Origin: Diphasiastrum complanatum
Taxonomy: Eukaryota > Streptophyta > Lycopodiopsida > Lycopodiales > Lycopodiaceae
Length of the DNA: 64,000 nucleotides
Assembly: GCA_029204225.1 (NCBI GenBank)
Contig: CM055103.1
Span: 4,863,756 to 4,927,755 of the forward strand
Direction: 5' to 3'
Within the stretch, counting starts at the first letter, position 1; each line of letters begins with the position of its first letter. This document shows positions 45,871 through 57,549 of this stretch, piece after piece. The notes under the pieces were generated by a model. That model saw nothing but the letters and a program-made list of their open reading frames with translations. It was not told where the DNA came from and did not search any database. Both the position numbers and the translations under genes were made by a program.

Positions 45871-46829
45871 GGTCAGGATTTTGCAAAAAAAGCAAAAAAC
45901 TCGAAGGTGCCCTTAAATCTCATTTAGGGTTGCCCCACACTTTGCCGGAGTCATTTCCTTAACATTTGAGGCTCTTTGGAAAAATCAAAAAATGCGACAC
46001 TGTGATTTTACACGAGATTCATGACAGACGAAAAATGGGAAAAAGGCGACACTGCATTTTTCAACGAGATTCCTGACAGGCGAAAAAGACGACATTGTTG
46101 TCAACTCCGTGTACTTCTGCAGACTGTGTAAAACAACTTGTAATTTTGCAGACTGTATAAAACACGAGAAAATATACAGTACTAGATAAACAATGGATGA
46201 AGATTAAAACCGATTAGTCGATTAGTAAGAAGGAGTATAATCCAACAAATCATCACTATATACTGCCATTGCATATCTCTAGTTATGAGCCCATTGTTAT
46301 TGAACTCTATAGAAAACTCACTCAAAACATAGTACATTTAGAGAAAATTGTAAGTGCAATTGAGATTCCAATCTTTGACAAAAGATACACATGACAATAG
46401 ATGTGAGAATAAGGCTCTTGAAATGAACACAAGCAATCTTGTCATAAATAGTTTTTAAGATGTCATCCAACTGGTCAACCCTAGGAATGTATAAGAACAA
46501 AGGCAGCAACGATCTATTGAATGTGCAATAGTTGAAGGTTTAGGTAAAATAGTTAAAAAACCTTCAAAGACATACTCCTATCCACCAATCTTTCAGACAA
46601 TACAAGTGAAGCAAACTTACACTTTTTGTGAATGAATAATATGGAGCCAGACTACCAAAGTCTCGATGCACACCTAGTTGGAAGCTTTAGCTCGAGCTAA
46701 GGTCCATGACATAGCGTAGCTTGATAACATTATACAGTTAATTTTTGTTTTTACAATAGATACTCATTTGCTATTTCTCTGCTTCCTTTTGTTTCCTTTG
46801 TTATGAGCTTACTTTTGTGGAATTTCATA
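45871..46829. other. No gene recognised
   Basis: AT-rich sequence. The word GCGACACTG and variants recur near 45850-46095 (AAAAAGGCGACAC and similar). No coding similarity was seen. Confidence 0.5.
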
Positions 46830-47025
46830 GGTTTAACTCCCCTATCCAATGCTCCATCCTTCATCCCTCGCCCCCTCGAATCTAGTCATTTGTCTACAAG
46901 AATCCAAGGTTAGTGGTTTTCTTCTTCATGTTCTTGTTCAGTCGTTTTCTAGAAACTTCAACTACTCTTCTACTCTATTGAATGGCACCTATGGTGGATT
47001 GGTTACTCTTGTCTCTAAGGAATAG
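46830..47025 (+). pseudogene. LINE endonuclease remnant
   Basis: Plus-strand pieces in different frames resemble the N-terminal part of L1-type LINE ORF2: LLWNFIGLTPLSNAPS, then NLVICLQESKVSG (compare the endonuclease motif CLQETK) and LLNGTYGGLVTLVSKE. It is very short and frame-broken, so the assignment is tentative. Confidence 0.4.
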
Positions 47026-47667
47026 AATTTGAAATCTCAATTCTCTAACTTGGGTGGGTGCACCAACATTTGCACTACAAAAAGAAACTTCAAAATTGAA
47101 ATTTTGAAGTGCTTCTCTCTCACCAAGAAATACAAAGGAAAATTTCCAGAATTCTAGCAAATCTAACCCAGCTTCACTAATTTGATCATAACTCTCAAAT
47201 ATTAATCTAGATCACACAAACTCAGTACCTCTGAAAAGCTAAGAACAAGATTTATCTAACTATAGAATCAGATCAATAATTGAAGGTGATTTGATAGGTC
47301 AATTTACAATAGAACAGGTCTGAAAATTTTGAAGAAAGAAAACTAGTAAAACTAGAGCTAGAAATCAAGATTCGTCATAACTTTTTGAATACTAATCCAA
47401 ATGACCTGCCATATAGATCAAATTAAAGCTAAGACAATGCCCTAAAAGCATATGTAAAGAAACTAGGATGAAAATCTGAAAAATTCAAACAAAGTGACAA
47501 CAAATTTGTAATCACCTATTTTGATAACTTTTGGTAAAATTGCAATAACTTTTGCATCCCTTACACAAATTGCTTGCAAATTGGTGCAAATGAAGCTAAA
47601 ACAAAAGGCTAAAATATGAGAATATAGTATTGACTCCAAAGCTTCCAGAAGTAAAATACCTCTTAGG

Positions 47668-47847
<180 letters not shown>

Positions 47848-48186
47848 TGGTTTGGCCTAGCTTATCCAAAACTTGACCTAAACTAGTTATATTGGCCAAA
47901 ATTGCCAAGTAAAGCAAAAAATGAGCTTCTACATGACTAAGTGAACTTGGACCCAACTTAAAGATAACCATGTACATTGGTTTTACATGTGTGAAATAAC
48001 CTTGTGCATTTTATTTGCTAATTTGGCCTCATTTAGACTCAAATTGCCAAACTAACTGGAAAGCTAGAAACTAGTTGATAATTTTCACACTCCCTCTTCA
48101 ACTAGTTTTAACATAGATTTAGGACATAATCCAAGATGTGATCTATGTTTTATGAACAACTCTTTTGCAATGATTTGGTGGAGATA

Positions 48187-49095
48187 TTAGCCACATATTT
48201 CTTTGAAGAAACACGTTGAAGCTCCACCTCCACACTTGATCCCCCACAAAATGATGTGCAACCTCAATGTGCTGCTCGCATGAAAAACCAGATTATTAGC
48301 CAAAGTTTGAGATGAAAGGTTGTAACAATATATGATTGGAGTCTTATTAGAATCGAACAAGCGAAGATTCAATAGCATCATTTTGATCCATAACATTTCC
48401 TTGGTGCATGTACCCAGTGCTTTGTACTCAGCCTCGGTGGAAGATAGTGAGATAATTGTTTGTTTCTTGGTCAGGTGTAGATCCACCATGCTTGATGCCA
48501 AAATTTCTAGATCCCGAGATGTAACTCAATATTCTTTTTCTTATCTTCTGATGAGACTCACTAGGATCATGCATGACTTGACTTAATCTACCAGCACAAT
48601 AGATTAAGTCAATTCATGTAAACTTCCTCATCCAAATCTCCATTCAAGAAAACGTTAGAAACATCCGTTTGCCATAGATTTCAACTAAAAAGTGTAGCAA
48701 GTGAAATGATGATTTACCATTTTTTTCATGGCTGTGCCATGGTCAGTACCATACTCTTGAGCATATCCTTTTGCCACCAACCTTGCCTTGTACTTGTTGA
48801 TAGATCCATCTTGGTTTATAGATCCATTTGCATCAAATTGCCTTCATCTTGTGGAAGCTTCACCCACCTCCAAGTGTTGTCTTCATAAGAGCCTGATACT
48901 CATGATCCATTGCTTGGATCCACTGCTTTTGCCTTGCTTACAATACACAAGTTGGTTCACGAAAGAAGTTAGGAAAGCAAAATAAATATCTAATACAATT
49001 TTCGTCTCATCGTATGTGAGTCTTGATGGCTTTTGTCTTTGTCTTGATGTCCTCCTTGGATTTTGATGTTGGAGTTTTATCTCACTCCTACTCAT
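48187..49095 (-). pseudogene. Copia-F RT and RNase H remnant
   Basis: Minus strand: EPTCVL followed by ARQKQWIQAMDHEYQAL, then [38 protein letters not shown] and, after a large gap, TKKQTIISLSSTEAEYKALG with EMLWIKMMLLNL. These are successive Copia RT and RNase H blocks, with the YVDD region missing, several stops and no LTR recognised nearby. Confidence 0.8.
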
Positions 49096-49613
49096 CTAAA
49101 TTCTATCTTCTGAGTACTCATGTGCAATGTAAATACTCACTCTCTACAACATTCTACAAAAATGAACTATTATTTGAAATAGTCTACAGTTTTACATGCA
49201 CATTTGAACAATTTACATAAATACACAGATATTCAAAGCAGAACAACGAATTGACTCTGACATTCTAGTTCGAAATCAAGTTATCAAACAAGCCAGCGAT
49301 ATCAAATCAACACGATTGGCACTATCGGAACTATCGGCAGTTGACACTATCGACTATCCACTATTGGCACTATAGAAATATCGACACTATCAAACTATCG
49401 AATGTCGAATAGTACCACTCAAAATGGAGCTCTTCCTTTATCGAATCCAAAAAAGACTGTCACTGTTCGAACATGCAACTAGATACAATATCTGCTCATT
49501 GTCATGTCTATAGACTGTATAGTTTACACTAAATAGTTTAGCATTATCCTATGAACACTACATCATGCCTATAACACATGTTCGCAAGCCTCACGTTAGA
49601 CACGATCACTATA

Positions 49614-49616
<3 letters not shown>

Positions 49617-49667
<51 letters not shown>
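49617..49667. repeat. (TA)n microsatellite
   Basis: About 50 bp of uninterrupted TA. Confidence 0.95.
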
Positions 49668-49672
<5 letters not shown>

Positions 49673-49734
49673 CATTTGAAGAAACAAAACGTTTCTATTA
49701 CCAAAACTTTGCTAGCTTTCAGCCCTCTGCCTGA

Positions 49735-49870
49735 CGAAGATGTTCGCAAACACGAAAGTCAAGAGACACGAAGCACGAAAGTTTCACGAACGCCTAACGA
49801 GAAGACGCGAAGCACGAAAGTTTTGCGAACACTTGACGAGAGACACGAACACGAAAGATTCGTGAATGAG
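49735..49870 (+). repeat. Degenerate ACGAAGCACGAAAGTTT minisatellite
   Basis: Imperfect units of about 45 bp share CGAAGCACGAAAGTTT and CGAAC with small changes (near 49770, 49810 and 49850). The repeat keeps one frame open by chance; the product would be a charged low-complexity peptide with no known family. Confidence 0.6.
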
Positions 49871-51320
49871 AATCTTTTGCGGTCCAACACGAGAAAGTCA
49901 AACGATGAAAACGAAACCAACGACGCGACACGAAAAACATCGCGAAACCCTTTCTGCGCTCACGGTCCAAAGAGTACCAGCAAAGATCATGCAAGTACCT
50001 AGGAGTACAGATATCTGATCTGATGGCATGACATCAGCAGACACACTCTAGGTCGTGGCTAATCTGTCACTCCTGTAATTCTTTGATTAGTTGTAGATTT
50101 AATTACTCTAATCTAAAAGGTTACAAAGACCGACTATATACTTACTGGATGACACTTGATAGATAGATATACGAACATATAGATAGATGTATGAAGTAGT
50201 CTGATGCTAGTAAGCAATCAAGACGAAAACCAGACAACAAGTCCGCCTGCGTGCGAGATGCGTTCTGTGAGCAGGATCCATAGTGATCCACAGGTCCGCT
50301 AGTAAGCGAGACATCCACTCGTGAGAGAACCGCATTTCTCTCACGCCAACGCACTGTGTGGATTTGCATGCAGTGCTTGAAGAATCAAAGAAAATCAATA
50401 GATGATCTTGTAGCCATGGTCAATTTATGATGTATGATCTTGAATGCAAATGTGTCTGCTGTTATTCGTGTGTCTGATTCTCTCATTCATTTCTTCATTT
50501 CAATTTCGCACATTGGTTGAATTTGCTGAATGGATTGCATTAATTTACAAAACGTAAATCAGCAGTGCATGACTACATTTTGAAGGACTGTAGGAGTGAT
50601 TCAGTTGGCAGTGTCCAGTGACCACATCCAAACTCCATCTGAATTGCATTGAGTCGTGGTTGCTTCGCTTTCGCGACTGCGAAACTTCTCCATCAATATT
50701 AGAATAAGAAGATGTTGTGAGAATTAGAGTTCAAGTAAGAACTCAATTGTATCATGTTATTTGACGCCTTAGAACTAGATATCACAAGAGAGTGAGAGTA
50801 ATTCAAGAAGATAAAGAGATTGTTTCATCTATAATAAGCATGTAGGATCACAATGCTTAGTGCATAACCATTGTGAGCCATTATCGATAACATGATTCAC
50901 CTTTTCATGATCTGAATATTGTTGTATTACAATAGTTCAATTACAGATTCTCTATTTTCTTTTAGCATTGTCGAATGCTCTCTTATTCTTCTCTATATTT
51001 GTGTATGATATTATCACTCCACTGTTGGATTTATCTCCTCTACTCTCCTAAATTCCATGTTAATCTAGTTCCATTCATAACGTTGCAAATTTACATGCAT
51101 TGTCGCACAACTCTACTCCCGAGTCTGGTTTTGCCTGACACATATACGCTAATTCATATGCGCTACGCCCTTATTCAATGAACCCAAAGAGGCTCCCTCC
51201 TAGTCAAAAGGGGTGCTGGTAATAAAAGAAAACATGCCTCACCATACGTTGTAAGGAGGCCTATGGAATCTAGAATATCTTTCACAGAATCTCTTCCTTG
51301 CCTTACAAAAAAAGTAATTC
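49871..51320. other. No gene recognised
   Basis: AT-rich intergenic sequence up to the TRB/SMH gene. Around 50590-50660 the phrases CAGTTGGCAGTG and AGTGACCACAT resemble words at 36570-36595, possibly shared repeat debris. Confidence 0.45.
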
Positions 51321-51332
51321 GCTCGATCTCTG

Positions 51333-51392
51333 CCCTAATTTTCGTCTACCCTAATCTCAACCGTCGATCAGCCCTTAGCCTAACCCTAACCT
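51333..51392 (+). promoter_or_regulatory. CCCTAA telo-box-like cluster
   Basis: CCCTAA at 51333-51338, ACCCTAA at 51348-51354 and CCTAACCCTAACC at about 51379-51391 lie upstream of the TRB/SMH-like coding start. Telo-boxes (AAACCCTAA-type) are recognised by plant TRB proteins. They are also common in 5' regions of ordinary plant genes. Confidence 0.5.
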
Positions 51393-52264
51393 ATTCTCCC
51401 GTCCTTCCTTTCTGTTCTTCCATTTCTCTTTCTTGCGATCCGCTCTCTGCTTTCACTTCGCTTTTGTGTGATCTCTCAGAAGGATTGAATTGCCATGCCG
51501 GAGTGGAGGATTTCAGTGTCAGCAATTAGATGAGCTTTTGAAGGCATGATCTCGTGTTGTCCTTTCGGTTTTTGTTTTTGGGCTTGCTTAAATTTTTCCT
51601 GTGGCAAATTTTGTTCTTTGCATTTTTTTGCTTCACCTTTTGTTTGCATTTTCATTTTGTTGAAAATGCCCAGTGTTGATCCTACGCCTTTGCGAAGCTT
51701 TACGTTTTTGAATTTATGTTTTTCTCAAATAGCTCTGAGATGTCTTGTGCCAGATATTTGTTTACTAGTTCTGTTTTGTGCAATTTAAACTGAATTCACC
51801 TTCGTCGTCCTTTAGCTTTAGCTTTTCTAAGTGTGAAGGATTTTTATCGGCAGTTTCACTTTAATTTGCAGGAAGTGGCTTGTCTGTTGTGATCACGATT
51901 ACCTGAGATAGTGATGATACAATAGCTGGAGACACTGGTGACGGAAATTTTGATGTTGTAGAAATCTGTGTAATTGTCGGTTTCTCCGTGGACGTAGAGC
52001 TCCTGTGAGCTATTAGGTGCAATTTCCTAGCTGAACACTTTCTTCACCTTGTCCTAGTTATGGATTGCTATGAAAGAGCTCTTGGAAAGCTTCTCGTCGT
52101 TAATTTTAGACAAAAAACTTGTCAAAATTGTCAGCACTCTTTTGTAGAAATTTAGAGGCAGACTCTGATCACCAGATAAATACGGTAAATAGCTTGTTTC
52201 TTGGCTGCTAATGGGGTGTGCTCTGAGGTGAGATTAGCTTTCGAATTCGAGCACTTATACCATC

Positions 52265-52997
52265 ATGGGGGCACACAAGCAAGGGTGGACTCCAGACGAG
52301 GAGGCAGCGTTGCGAGCAGGAGTAGAAAAGTATGGACTTGGAAAGTGGCGTGCCATTCAGAGGGATCCAAAATTTGGTCCTTGGTTGACATCCAGGTCTA
52401 ATGTAGACCTGAAGGTACTGTTAATTTCTTTGGTTTTCAATGTGAGAAAGCATAGTTTGATATGATGACGTGCAAATGGATAACTCAAGGATATGTGCTA
52501 TATAATTGGGGATAGTGAATGAAAAGATTTGAATTCAAACCTCCTCATTCAAAGCCAGCTGAGCTGTAAATATGCCATCGAGGTGTGGCAGTGCATTGCC
52601 TGCTGTTCTGTTAAGACCTCTGAATGAGAAGCAATTATGGAGACATCATCTGTTCTCAGGATGAGAGAAATGGAGTCAGTGAAAGTAATGCACACAGTGA
52701 AATAAGAACAGCTCTAAATCATCAGGCTATATGTAAGTATTTTGATAGTTAAAGCATATCTAACCTTCCATCTACTTTACCTTGCATTTGGCAGGACAAA
52801 TGGAGAAATATTAATGGAGGCCCAAATGTGCATGGACATATCAGAAAAAGGAAATTTTTGACACTGGTGGAACAGGTAGTGCCAGTAAAATCTCTTGCCC
52901 TGATTCCTGCAGTACCAGCGGCAGATACAACCTTTCCAATTTCTGGTATTCAACCTGTATCTGGAAAGAGGAGAGAGCGGCGACCCCTGGCTCTAAG
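52265..52997 (+). CDS. TRB/SMH-type MYB telomere-repeat-binding protein, first two coding exons
   Basis: Exon 1 (52265-52414, 50 codons) starts [20 protein letters not shown] and contains the MYB helices with [13 protein letters not shown]; it ends SNVDLK|GTACTG. Exon 2 (52795-52997) starts GCAG|GAC with DKWRNINGG, completing the VDLKDKWRN motif that defines the plant telobox MYB domain. It continues with basic KRK and KRRERRP stretches, ending CTAAG|GTACTG in phase 2. Family members usually go on to a histone H1/H5-like domain and coiled coil. No such exon was found in the remaining 11 kb, so the gene is incomplete here or a later exon is far away or lost. Known members bind telomere repeats and telo-boxes in the nucleus. 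Confidence 0.82.
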
Positions 52998-53087
52998 GTA
53001 CTGCCTTGTCTTCCTTGGTATTTGTATTCACTCGAAAGTTTGCAATCTTCTTGTTTCGTTAGTTTCACTTCTTTTAAGAATTTTGTG

Positions 53088-53101
53088 TGTAGAGAGAGAG
53101 A

Positions 53102-53161
<60 letters not shown>

Positions 53162-53183
53162 GTGAGTGAGTGTGAGTGTGAGT

Positions 53184-53236
<53 letters not shown>

Positions 53237-53250
53237 TGAGTGAGTGAGTT
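53088..53250. repeat. GA/GT microsatellite and GTGAGA minisatellite
   Basis: AGAGAG, then GTGTGTGT, a long GA run, then repeated GTGAGA units. It lies about 90 bp inside the intron after TRB/SMH exon 2. Confidence 0.95.
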
Positions 53251-53260
53251 AGTTATTAAT

Positions 53261-54256
53261 ATCTTTTCCATGCCATAAGGCATACAAGATGAAGGACCTA
53301 CATCCAAGCAGAGACATACTTTTGTTTGGTCTCAACAAAATGAATATTACCATCTCTACAGATCATGCATCTACTTGTAGCTTTTATTTCATGAAGGGCT
53401 TTTTTGCTTCCCACAACTTGTACAAAAGTAAGATTCTAATCCAAAACTAAAAGATCTTAGTATCTTTTAGTTTAGATCAGTGCCGTAGCACACCTCGTCT
53501 AGACTTGATCAAAGTGCGGCGTAAGACAAGATTAGTAGTGTCTTTCTTGGTATGCCAAGCTGTGTCCAAACCTTTGTTGTGGTGTTGGAATATTCGTCCA
53601 AATTTTTTTTGGCTTCTCCAAGAGCCTCCTGAGAATCAAAGATGCCCCTTACATGAACTTTTTGGTTTAGCTTTCAAGTTGCTGGATTGGTTTGTGTTGA
53701 TGTTCTTTCCTTGGTCCTTGTAACTTCTTTCTTGACATCTTCAATGAAAGATTCGAGTCGTTGAATATGTGAAAGTAGCTGAAAGTAGCTGCAAGATCGT
53801 CGTTTGTTGAGCATCAATCATCACCTTATGATGTTCCAATATCTTGTATTTTTTGTCCGTTTTCACACAGTAGAGAGATCAAATAGGTCAAATGAGAGCT
53901 CTTTGTTGGAGTGGGTGGAGGTAGGCATAGGAATAGGGTTTTGCGAAAGGGGTGGAAAAAGTTGTGATGAAGCATGTAACACTGCTGCAGTAGGAGCTGA
54001 CATTGCGGCAAGCAATGCTGTAGCAGCGGTAGGAGGAAATGCTACAGCTACAACAACAATAGCAGGGAACATTGCTGCAGCAGACAACTTTGCAGCAGGT
54101 GGCACTGCAACAACAACATGCAGTGTAGTTGTGGTAGCCAGCCCTTTGTGTGGGGCTATAACATAGGGAGCTGCAGAGCGCAATGTAAAGCTACGTCATA
54201 GAAGGCGCAATGCACTTGGAAGGTGCAATGGAGAGCTAAATCATGGAAGGCGCAAT
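53261..54256. other. No clear gene; GCA-rich low-complexity stretch
   Basis: At about 53970-54170 imperfect GCTGCAGCA/ACAACA repeats give Ala/Thr-rich frames on both strands. No family is recognised. The rest is unremarkable. Confidence 0.45.
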
Positions 54257-54257
54257 A

Positions 54258-54296
<39 letters not shown>

Positions 54297-54300
54297 AAGC
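54257..54300. repeat. (GA)n microsatellite
   Basis: About 35 bp of GA followed by GAAAGAAAG. Confidence 0.95.
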
Positions 54301-54469
54301 TTTATTAACGTCTTTTGGGCACCCGTGGGTGCATAAGACCAAAATGAAAATATGTACAAGCAATAACGGGAGCATCATCCATGGGAAGACATGGCCGTAA
54401 AATGCAATAAACTAGCTACGAATGAAAGTAGAACAAAGCAGAAGTGAAATAAGCCCACAACCCGAGCCA

Positions 54470-55510
54470 GGTATAACAGAAGAACTACAGAAAAAGTACC
54501 AATTCCCACAACCTGGGCTGGTGGAGAATAAGAACATCAGCTAGGACACGTAAAGAAGTAACCGCAACAACTATGTATCTATCCGGGTGAGATGCATGAA
54601 TCTCCTGAATCTGCTGAAGAAAAAGAATAAGGCGGAAAAAGCCCTCAAGGATGATCGGAGGAGTAACAAATTCAGCACATAGGATATTATGAGGGGTGGC
54701 AGTCTTGGCACGTATCATGCAAGGTTACACCCCAATTCGAATCGGCCGATTCGAATTGATGATCAGAGGAAAAAGCCCTCAAGGATGATCGGAGGAGTAG
54801 CAAACTCAGCACATGATATTATAAGGGGTGGTAGTCTTGGCACGTATCATGCAAGGTTACACCCCAATTCGAATTGGCCGATTCGAACCGATTCTTTCCG
54901 GTTCGAACCGGCAGGCCAGGTTCGAATCGGAACATGGTTCGAACCGAAATATATATATATTTTTTTCAAAACGTTTTTTTTGACTTTTTGGGTTTTCTTT
55001 TTTATTTTTTATTTTTTGAAATCCGGTTCGAACCGAATTTCGGTTCGAACCAGGTCCGAATGGTTCGAACGGTTTGAACCGCAGTTCGATGCAACCTTGG
55101 TATCATGCAACCCAACATAGTGGCCTGAATGCGGGCGCAGTCCCGGAGAGAAAGTCATGGCAATCAGATCTCGGAGGCATACATCACTGCTGGACCACCC
55201 GTGTGTGAAACAACTGGCATCTAGTAGCGAAATAAAAAATATGATTCATTGTACAACCACGCTCGAACTGGACCAATGCTGAAAGACCGGAGAAAATGTG
55301 CGCAAATGCAGCCTGGCGGAAACCAAGAAAGGGCGCAGTAAATAGGAGTCCCAAGTAAGTATAAGAGGCAACAATGTCAACGTCCTGGCTGTCATAGAAG
55401 AATTGATAATTGTGAAGGCTGTGTCGATTGGTGTTGAAAATCATGATCTTCGTCTTCTTTAAGTTAAGAGAGAGACCCCAAGTAGCACAAAACCGATGTA
55501 AGACCTATAA
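54470..55510 (-). pseudogene. LINE reverse transcriptase C-terminal remnant, split by a MITE
   Basis: Minus strand: CATWGLSLNLKKTKIMIF is the non-LTR RT block 'LNxxKTKxMxF', followed by VASYTYLGLLF and FRQAAFAHIFSGLS, then LFHTRVVQQ and the (L/P)FLSG-like segment. The reading resumes below 54718 with EGFFRLILFLQQIQEIHAS after an insertion at 54852-55099 and a 134-bp tandem duplication (54636-54769 against 54770 onward). Stops break the frame. It is not associated with a full element. Confidence 0.7.
54852..55099. mobile_element. hAT-type MITE with 8-bp target-site duplication
   Basis: The ends are CAAGGTTACACC (left) and the reverse complement of CAAGGTTGCATC (right). The direct 8-bp duplication GTATCATG is at 54844-54851 and 55100-55107. 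An 8-bp duplication and CA(A/G)GG-type ends are typical of hAT elements. Both sub-terminal regions are crowded with GGTTCGAACC-type words. At 248 bp it has no coding capacity. A partial extra copy of the left end (about 54720-54760) sits in the upstream tandem duplication. Confidence 0.85.
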
Positions 55511-55751
55511 GAAGTAAATTTTTCTTCGGTAACACTAGATTTCAATGAAATGACATTGAGAATTAGTTTTGGATATGTTTATTGAAGTAGGATGGCCCAT
55601 ATGAACTTATTTGTTTTGAAGATATATCAATCGTACTTCATGAATACAATCTAAACAGATATTCTGGACCTTGGTCCCTAGATCCTATGATTGTTTATTG
55701 AGATCCATGACTATGATCTTTAAACATATATTTGGGACCTGTCTTATAAAC

Positions 55752-56461
55752 CATAGTTGCACTCTGATTCCGAAACGCGGTCCAAAATCGCGTTTCAGAT
55801 TTTTTGTAGAAACGCTCAGAATCATGTTTTTTTGATTTTTTTTTGGGCAATATGGGTATCACATGAAAGCTCTAATTATTATTATTGTGTAGTTTGCCGA
55901 ATGTTTCGGGTACAGGATGGTCCAGTTCAGGTGCATCAATCCATGTTGGGTTCTGTCAAGGATAAAAATTCAACACTAACCTCTAGCCTGTACGTTACGA
56001 TCACATGTGGTCCCAATGGGACAAAGACAGAACTGTAGAGCAATTGTACCTCGCTTTTTGCTTCGGGGGGCGCTGCCCTCTCCTAAACCCCCCCCGACGA
56101 TAGTAGCAGGGGGGGCGCTACCCCCCCCCTGCACCCCCCCCGTGGATAAAAATGGGGTCCACATGCGCGCCGATAAGGGCCCAATATTTATGTCCCCAAC
56201 TGTATGCACATTGCACTCACATCTCTAGTGAAATGATTGCAAAAGTGATCATCATCCATGGAGTTGATAGTTTGGGCTGTACCATTAACAATTACTGAGA
56301 ACCAGAGCAGATAACAACCAAATAGCTACTGACTTTTATCTGTTTGTGCCCTATCTACTGCACTTCTGGGAGGCAAAACGCTGGTTTGACCATTGCATTT
56401 CAGCCATAAGCTATTTTTTCAAAAAATTTTATTTAAATTTTTTTGCACGTTTCATGGTTCA
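55752..56461 (-). mobile_element. Non-autonomous fold-back DNA element, copy 2
   Basis: Reverse-complement relative of 5857-6509, about 710 bp. It has an extra GC-rich insert at about 56063-56170 containing GGGGGGCGCTGCCC and GGGGGGGCGCTACCCCCCCC. Its right end lies against the LTR of Copia-C, whose first bases are missing. Confidence 0.6.
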
Positions 56462-56965
56462 AAATTGCTTACATTACCATAGGTTAACTTTGACCCAAAA
56501 GGTCGAGAGTTGTGTAACCATGGTCATATCATTTATTATATTAGGCCTACTAAACTTAGAATCAGCTAAGTTAGTATGAAATTAACTTGGTAGGGACTCA
56601 TGGGTCCACTAGGCCTAATTGTGACATTAAGTACCCCAACTTGACATATTGGAGGTACCTTATTCTTTCTATGTAACTTATAGAAAGTTGGATAGTCAAT
56701 AGTCAAGTAGTTGGACAGCCAATAGTCAAGTAGTTGGAAGGCCAATAGTCATGAAGTTAGATAGTCATCTTGGACTATATATATGTGTGCATCCCATTTG
56801 TATGTGACACTTTTGTAAGCAATACTGACTATTTTCCTTGGCTGTCCACGAGTTTCTACAAGAGGGTTTCTAGCCATCTCTTTCTTTCTTTTGAGAATGC
56901 TTTGTGTGATTGAATAGTTAAGATCCTGGATCCTTAGGCTTCTATTTCCTACATGGTATCAGAGC

Positions 56966-57549
56966 CTTTAGGTGATCATATTGCTTGCAGGAGGGCGCCA
57001 ATAGGAAGCTATCTTCTCCCCCTTTTGGTTGCAGAAAATCATCAAGCTGTTGATTTTTGCAGGAGAAGAATCTGTTCATCTTCTTGTAGCTTTTTTTGTA
57101 GGAAATTGCAGGGCACCTTCACCTATTTGAGAGCTAGCAGTAGGGCGCCCATACTCAAACCAATTGCATGTGATCTTGACTCAATTACATGCTGAAAATT
57201 TCAGATTTACCTCTTAAATGAAGATACATGTGTTTTGGACACATTTCTTGCTGAAATTTCCCCGTTTGTGAGCTTGGAGTAGGGCGCTACCATCAGCTCT
57301 ATATGCACATAGTGTGCACTCTTTTTAGCCACAAATTTCTGGTTTTGGTTTTGGCTTCATTCAAAGTCTACTTATGTGTAAGCATTTTGTTTTTTGTGCA
57401 GAAATCAGCCACCTATTTCATTACTTGTTGAGCAAATTGCATGTGGAGTATTGCAATCTATTGTGCTCATAATTTCAGCTTTGAGGTTGCTGCCCTTTGA
57501 GTAGATTTTGTCTTGAAAAGTCTATTTCCTATCTACTGATTTTTTTGTT
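56966..57549 (+). other. Copia-C leader with GGGCGCC motifs
   Basis: Between primer binding site and gag ATG: GGAGGGCGCC (56990-56999), AGGGCACC (57110-57117), TAGGGCGCCC (57141-57150) and TAGGGCGC (57280-57287). Confidence 0.7.

Noticed and set aside
53804-54166. 120-codon Ala/Thr-rich frame as a possible gene or missing TRB exon
   Set aside because: Low-complexity GCA/ACA repeats open in several frames on both strands; it lacks the charged coiled-coil pattern of TRB C-termini and has no supporting splice frame.
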